A stretch of 8,322 nucleotides of DNA, from assembly GCA_905211485.1 (NCBI GenBank), contig CAJMAW010000123.1, forward strand, positions 1-8,322, written 5' to 3'. The translations under genes and the position numbers were made by a program. Source of the DNA: an uncultured Lentisphaeria bacterium. GTDB taxonomy: Bacteria; Verrucomicrobiota; Lentisphaeria; Victivallales; UBA1829. Below the pieces are notes generated by a model. It was given only the letters and a program-made list of their open reading frames with translations. It did no database searches and was not told where the DNA came from. Below are positions 5,794 through 8,322 of this stretch, one piece after another (position 1 is the stretch's first letter; each line of letters begins with the position of its first letter).

Positions 5794-6679
5794 ACTCAGG
5801 GACATTCGCGGGGGGTACGGGAAAAAAATCGTGCTGGACGGAGTGGAATTTTCCGTACGGGAAGGTTCCGTGGTCAGTCTCCTGGGGCCGAACGGATGCG
5901 GGAAGTCGACTCTTCTCAAAATCATCGGGCGGATTCTCCGTCCGGAATCGGGCAGTGTGCTTCTGGACGGAAGGGAGATTCATGAGTTCAACACCCGCAT
6001 TCTGGCTCGGAAACTTGCACTCCTGCCGCAGCTGAAGCAGAGCCCCTCCGAAATGACGGTGGAGGAGCTGGTTGCCTGCGGCCGCTTCCCGCATGGGAGA
6101 ACCCGGTACGCTTTCCTCGGACGGGACAGGGACATGGTCGAGGAATCCATCCGGATGACCCGCCTGGAAGACCTGAGAAAACGGAGACTCGAAACTCTTT
6201 CCGGCGGGGAATGTCAGCGCGCCTGGATCGCTATGGCTCTCGCACAGGAACCCGAACTCCTCCTCCTTGATGAACCCACTGCGTTCCTGGATATCGGACG
6301 GCAGTTTGAACTCCTGGAACTGATCCGGACCCTGAACAGGAAAAAGAATCTGACCGTCGTCATGGTCCTTCACAACCTGAATCTCGCAGCCCTCTGTTCG
6401 GACGAACTTATTCTGATGAAGCAGCGCCGCATTCATTGTGCCGGCTCCCCGAAGGAGGTGATGACGCCCGGAAATCTGAAGGAAATTTTCGATATTGAAT
6501 GCTCCGTCGTCCCCGGTCCCGGAGGAGTCCCGCACTGCATCGCCTCCGGGTCCACCTCTTCCGCGTTCACTTCTTCCGGATCCACATCCTCCGTCTCCTC
6601 CGTCTCCTCCGCTCAGGAAAATGCTGAGAAAAAAGAGGGCGTTTCTCCTTCCGGGGGCGTTTCTCCTTCCCCCCGCTGA
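5783..6679 (+). CDS. ABC importer ATPase, FecE/BtuD type, with Ser-rich tail
   Basis: This is the nucleotide-binding subunit that powers the FecCD permease. All catalytic elements are present: Walker A GPNGCGKST (35-43), Q-loop Q83, signature LSGGE (139-143), Walker B LLLLDEP (159-165) with catalytic E164, D-loop FLD, and the switch histidine H197 in VLHNLN. AGGAG at 5770-5774, eight bases before ATG, sets the start inside the permease gene. The conserved fold ends near residue 250, around the normal family length. About 48 more residues follow: SGSTSS twice (255-260, 265-270), then SSVSSVSS, a charged stretch (AQENAEKKE), and GVSPSG followed by GVSPSP. This tail looks disordered and its DNA is repetitive, so it may have arisen by slippage or read-through into non-coding sequence. 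It could be a flexible regulatory extension, but nothing shows that. Confidence 0.95.
   Translation: MKLELRDIRGGYGKKIVLDGVEFSVREGSVVSLLGPNGCGKSTLLKIIGRILRPESGSVLLDGREIHEFNTRILARKLALLPQLKQSPSEMTVEELVACGRFPHGRTRYAFLGRDRDMVEESIRMTRLEDLRKRRLETLSGGECQRAWIAMALAQEPELLLLDEPTAFLDIGRQFELLELIRTLNRKKNLTVVMVLHNLNLAALCSDELILMKQRRIHCAGSPKEVMTPGNLKEIFDIECSVVPGPGGVPHCIASGSTSSAFTSSGSTSSVSSVSSAQENAEKKEGVSPSGGVSPSPR
6637..6670 (+). repeat. Tandem repeat at the ATPase 3' end
   Basis: GGGCGTTTCTCCTTCC occurs at 6637-6652 and 6655-6670, an 18-base period that keeps the reading frame and encodes GVSPSG then GVSPSP. It ends seven bases before the stop codon. Just upstream, TCCTCCGTC-type triplet-rich repeats (about 6588-6611) encode SSVSSVSS. 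Both arrays are consistent with replication slippage. Confidence 0.7.
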
Positions 6680-6924
6680 AGAAGAAGGCCTGGAAGCCGT
6701 CCTGTCCTTCTTTTCTTCTTTTCTTTTTCTTTTCCGTCAATCGGAACTTCCTGAGATTTCCCGACGCCCCCCCGACGCTTTCCCGCTGTCTTCTCCTCTG
6801 CGGACTGGAAGAATTCTCTTCTGGATTCGGCGGAGGAGTGAAACGGGGCGGATGCGCTCATTCACTCTGGAGACGTTTTTCCCGGAGGGAATCCATTTCT
6901 TCCGGAATCCATTTCTGCCGTCAA
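6680..6924. other. Convergent non-coding gap with pyrimidine tract and short repeats
   Basis: No gene is supported here. The gap lies between the convergent ATPase and GntR-type genes. It begins with a 31-base uninterrupted pyrimidine tract on the plus strand (6705-6735, mostly C and T with T-rich runs), which could aid termination of the ABC operon although no strong hairpin precedes it. GAGTGAA (6836-6842) and TTCACTC (6861-6867) form a 7-bp inverted repeat with an 18-base loop. GGAATCCATTTCT is repeated at 6888-6900 and 6904-6916, a 16-base period just past the GntR-type stop. Confidence 0.6.
6888..6916. repeat. 13-bp direct repeat next to the regulator's stop codon
   Basis: GGAATCCATTTCT is present at 6888-6900 and 6904-6916, separated by three bases, so the period is 16. 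It begins nine bases past the stop of the minus-strand regulator and could be a local duplication. No function is apparent. Confidence 0.65.
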
Positions 6925-7971
6925 TCACGCCTGAAGCGGAGACTCAAGCACCTTCCCAGCGAGACAGGGTGCAATAAGGAACGTTTCCTTCCTTTCAATG
7001 AAGGAATAAGGATATTTGTACAGCACTTCGAGAGCGGAATCCAGAATGGTGCCCGGAAAATAGACGACTCCGATTTTATCGAGCTGATTCACTTCATCCC
7101 GGAGTTCCCGGACCGTCTGAAGCACCACGAGATTCTGCTCCATGGGGAAGCCGTACTGAATCCGGGAGAAGGTCAGCAGATTGAAGACATGGTAATCCAC
7201 AAGTATAGTGTCCAGAGCCGGCCCCTGTGAACACATGTAGTCCCGCAGATGCGCCAGAGCCCGCTCCGGAACAACGAAACAGACACGGCTGTCGTAAAAC
7301 GGGAGTCCATTTTCCCGGAGGACTTTCTCAAAGATTCTGGCCCGCTCATAGGAACAGCTCGCAGAATTCGGGTTGATGAGGAGAAGTCCGATTTCAGCCG
7401 CACCCCGGGATTTGAGCCGTGCGATGGTTTCCCGGATGGCCGTCTCCCAGTCGAACTTGACCTGGCAGATCTCCCTCCCGTGTTCGGAGACTCCAATCTG
7501 CACAAGCGGTTTCCCCTGACTTGAAAGATAGTCGAGCCAGGGCTTGTTGACGAATCCGGAAACAATGAAGCGGTCGCATTCGGCGATTCCCTGCGCAATG
7601 CTCATGTCCACATCTTCATTGACATTGAACAGACGATAGTCCGCATGGTGACGCTGAAGTCCCCTCCTGAGCGCATACATATCCTCTCCGCTGGGGAATC
7701 GCGGGTCGTTGATGCTGACCACTCCGAGAATGGAGCGGTATTCATTCCTCACCACATTTCCGGTGAAGAAGGAGCCGACCCCCTGTTTTCTCTGGATGAT
7801 TCCCGCATCCTGAAGTTCCTGCACCGCGCGGCGGATGGAAATGATGCTGACTCCGAGAAGCGCGGCGAGTTCCCGTTCCGTGGGGATGCGGTCTCCTGGT
7901 TTCAGATTCCGTTCCCCGATCAGACGGACGATTTTGAGTTTTGCCTCGTTGTATTTCAGGATTCTGCTCAT
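6925..7971 (-). CDS. AraR-like regulator: GntR winged helix fused to LacI-type effector domain
   Basis: The 348-residue product begins with a GntR-type winged helix-turn-helix (about 8-70): LKPGDRIPTERELAALLGVS, the recognition stretch SIRRAVQELQDAGII, and the wing RKQGVGSFF. From about residue 78 to the end it has a periplasmic-binding-protein-like domain as in LacI/GalR regulators, recognisable by LGVVSIND, the DRFIVSGFV strand and turn, and GAAEIGLLLIN. This architecture is that of AraR of Bacillus, whose family responds to sugars. The domain is diverged and the effector is unknown. ATG 7971 is chosen because homology starts at once; GGAG is 12 bases upstream (7987-7984), rather far. The frame stays open to 8073, but that leader is not GntR-like and would overlap the promoter. 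It stands alone on the minus strand and probably controls a divergent unit to the right as well as itself. Confidence 0.92.
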   Translation of the reverse strand: MSRILKYNEAKLKIVRLIGERNLKPGDRIPTERELAALLGVSIISIRRAVQELQDAGIIQRKQGVGSFFTGNVVRNEYRSILGVVSINDPRFPSGEDMYALRRGLQRHHADYRLFNVNEDVDMSIAQGIAECDRFIVSGFVNKPWLDYLSSQGKPLVQIGVSEHGREICQVKFDWETAIRETIARLKSRGAAEIGLLLINPNSASCSYERARIFEKVLRENGLPFYDSRVCFVVPERALAHLRDYMCSQGPALDTILVDYHVFNLLTFSRIQYGFPMEQNLVVLQTVRELRDEVNQLDKIGVVYFPGTILDSALEVLYKYPYSFIERKETFLIAPCLAGKVLESPLQA

Positions 7972-8071
7972 GGCATGATTTTTCTCCGCTCTTTTTGTAT
8001 GGACGGGACAAAAAAAGAACTTCTCCCTGCTGAACACAGGTTTTCTTCCTTCCGCTTTTCCGTCCCTCAGC

Positions 8072-8099
8072 AATATATCATGGAAAATTCATTTTGCAA
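8072..8099 (-). promoter_or_regulatory. Candidate promoter of the AraR-like regulator
   Basis: On the minus strand, TTGCAA (8099-8094, four of six) is 16 bases from TATATT (8077-8072, five of six). Transcription would start near 8065, about 94 bases before ATG 7971. A perfect 14-bp palindrome lies one base upstream of the -35 element, which supports this being a regulated promoter. Confidence 0.45.
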
Positions 8100-8100
8100 C

Positions 8101-8114
8101 GTCATTATAATGAC
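8101..8114. promoter_or_regulatory. Perfect 14-bp palindrome, candidate operator GTCATTATAATGAC
   Basis: GTCATTA and TAATGAC are exact reverse complements with no spacer. GntR-family proteins bind short, AT-cored palindromes as dimers, and this one adjoins the regulator's own -35 box in an AT-rich divergent region. A 14-bp perfect palindrome is expected by chance less than once in a window this size. It also contains TATAAT on both strands, so a -10 role is a rival explanation, but neither strand has a fitting -35. Confidence 0.5.
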
Positions 8115-8245
8115 AGGGCGGAACAAAAGATATCGCATTCGGCATCTGTTATTCCGAAATCGTGATCTGAATTGTTTTTTCCTTTTTCTTGAGTGAAATA
8201 TTCCCAGAATGAAAAGATATTTTCTTTAGAATGGCAAGATGGATG

Positions 8246-8273
8246 TTGACAGATTTCCAATGATGACTATAGG
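8246..8273 (+). promoter_or_regulatory. Candidate outward promoter 1
   Basis: A perfect TTGACA (8246-8251) is 16 bases from TATAGG (8268-8273, four of six). It points toward the right edge, away from the regulator gene, and would serve a gene beyond the window. Confidence 0.4.
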
Positions 8274-8294
8274 GAACCTCTATCAATGCTTTTT

Positions 8295-8322
8295 TTGACA
8301 GAAATCTCGTTTGTTTCTATTT
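8295..8322 (+). promoter_or_regulatory. Candidate outward promoter 2, cut by the window edge
   Basis: A second perfect TTGACA (8295-8300) is followed after exactly 17 bases by TATTT (8318-8322), where the window ends. The sixth base of the -10 box is not visible. Together with the first candidate it suggests transcription leaving to the right. Confidence 0.4.

Larger units (their letters stand above)
7972..8322. other. Upstream control region of the AraR-like regulator, no gene seen
   Basis: No coding region is supported over these 351 bases. The first 100 bases are the regulator's leader. Base composition shifts to AT-rich from about 8070 to the edge. The stretch holds a minus-strand promoter (8072-8099), a perfect palindrome (8101-8114), and two plus-strand promoter-like elements near the right edge. 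This is the normal layout of a divergent promoter region serving a gene beyond the window. Poly-T/pyrimidine runs at about 8174-8190 are unexplained. Confidence 0.7.

Noticed and set aside
6495..6977. Pro/Ser/Phe-rich open frame across the ATPase tail and the gap
   Set aside because: It is a frame-shifted reading of the ATPase 3' repeats and the pyrimidine tract, runs into the regulator gene on the other strand, and has no ribosome site or homology.
7972..8073. Longer start for the AraR-like regulator
   Set aside because: The extra 34 residues are not GntR-like, and the leader would begin upstream of the predicted transcription start near 8065.

Overview
The window carries eight protein genes and no RNA gene, CRISPR array or insertion sequence that I can see. 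Base composition is moderately GC-rich in the genes, with AT-rich control regions at about 4580-4650 and 8080-8322. The peroxide-defence pair (rubrerythrin plus a PerR-like regulator) points to an anaerobe or microaerophile. LacI-type regulators and a GntR/LacI-fold chimera, each standing alone or beside a transporter, suit a carbohydrate-using gut bacterium. The style resembles Lentisphaerota/Victivallales or a relative, but this is an inference from protein style, not a demonstrated assignment; a GC-rich Firmicute is possible.

Layout, left to right. (1) 1-452 (+): the C-terminal end of a phosphomannomutase/phosphoglucomutase that begins outside the window, followed by a GC hairpin. (2) 659-1687 (+): a LacI-family repressor. 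It is followed by 1890-3221 (+): a 12-helix-type major facilitator transporter, probably a local regulator-transporter pair. (3) 3222-3444: a convergent gap holding three inverted repeats, including a good intrinsic terminator for the minus strand. (4) 4534-3445 (-): perR then rbr, read as an operon. (5) 4535-4773: a divergent control region with a strong sigma70-like promoter for the plus strand and a weaker candidate for the minus strand. (6) 4774-6679 (+): a FecCD-type permease and its overlapping ATPase, an iron/heme/cobalamin-class importer with no binding protein gene in the window. The ATPase has an odd Ser-rich tail built from short DNA repeats. (7) 6680-6924: a convergent non-coding gap with a pyrimidine tract and short repeats. 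(8) 7971-6925 (-): an AraR-like regulator (GntR winged helix plus sugar-binding-protein fold). Its upstream region holds a promoter, a perfect 14-bp palindrome, and outward promoter-like elements that lead off the right edge.

How the parts may work together. PerR would sense peroxide through a metal site and control rbr, whose product reduces hydrogen peroxide. The adjacent FecCD importer may supply iron or an iron-bearing cofactor, linking metal uptake to oxidative stress, but no operator shared between the two units could be established by eye. The LacI and AraR-like proteins are probably sensors of sugars or sugar derivatives. The AraR-like protein's main target probably lies to the right of the window.
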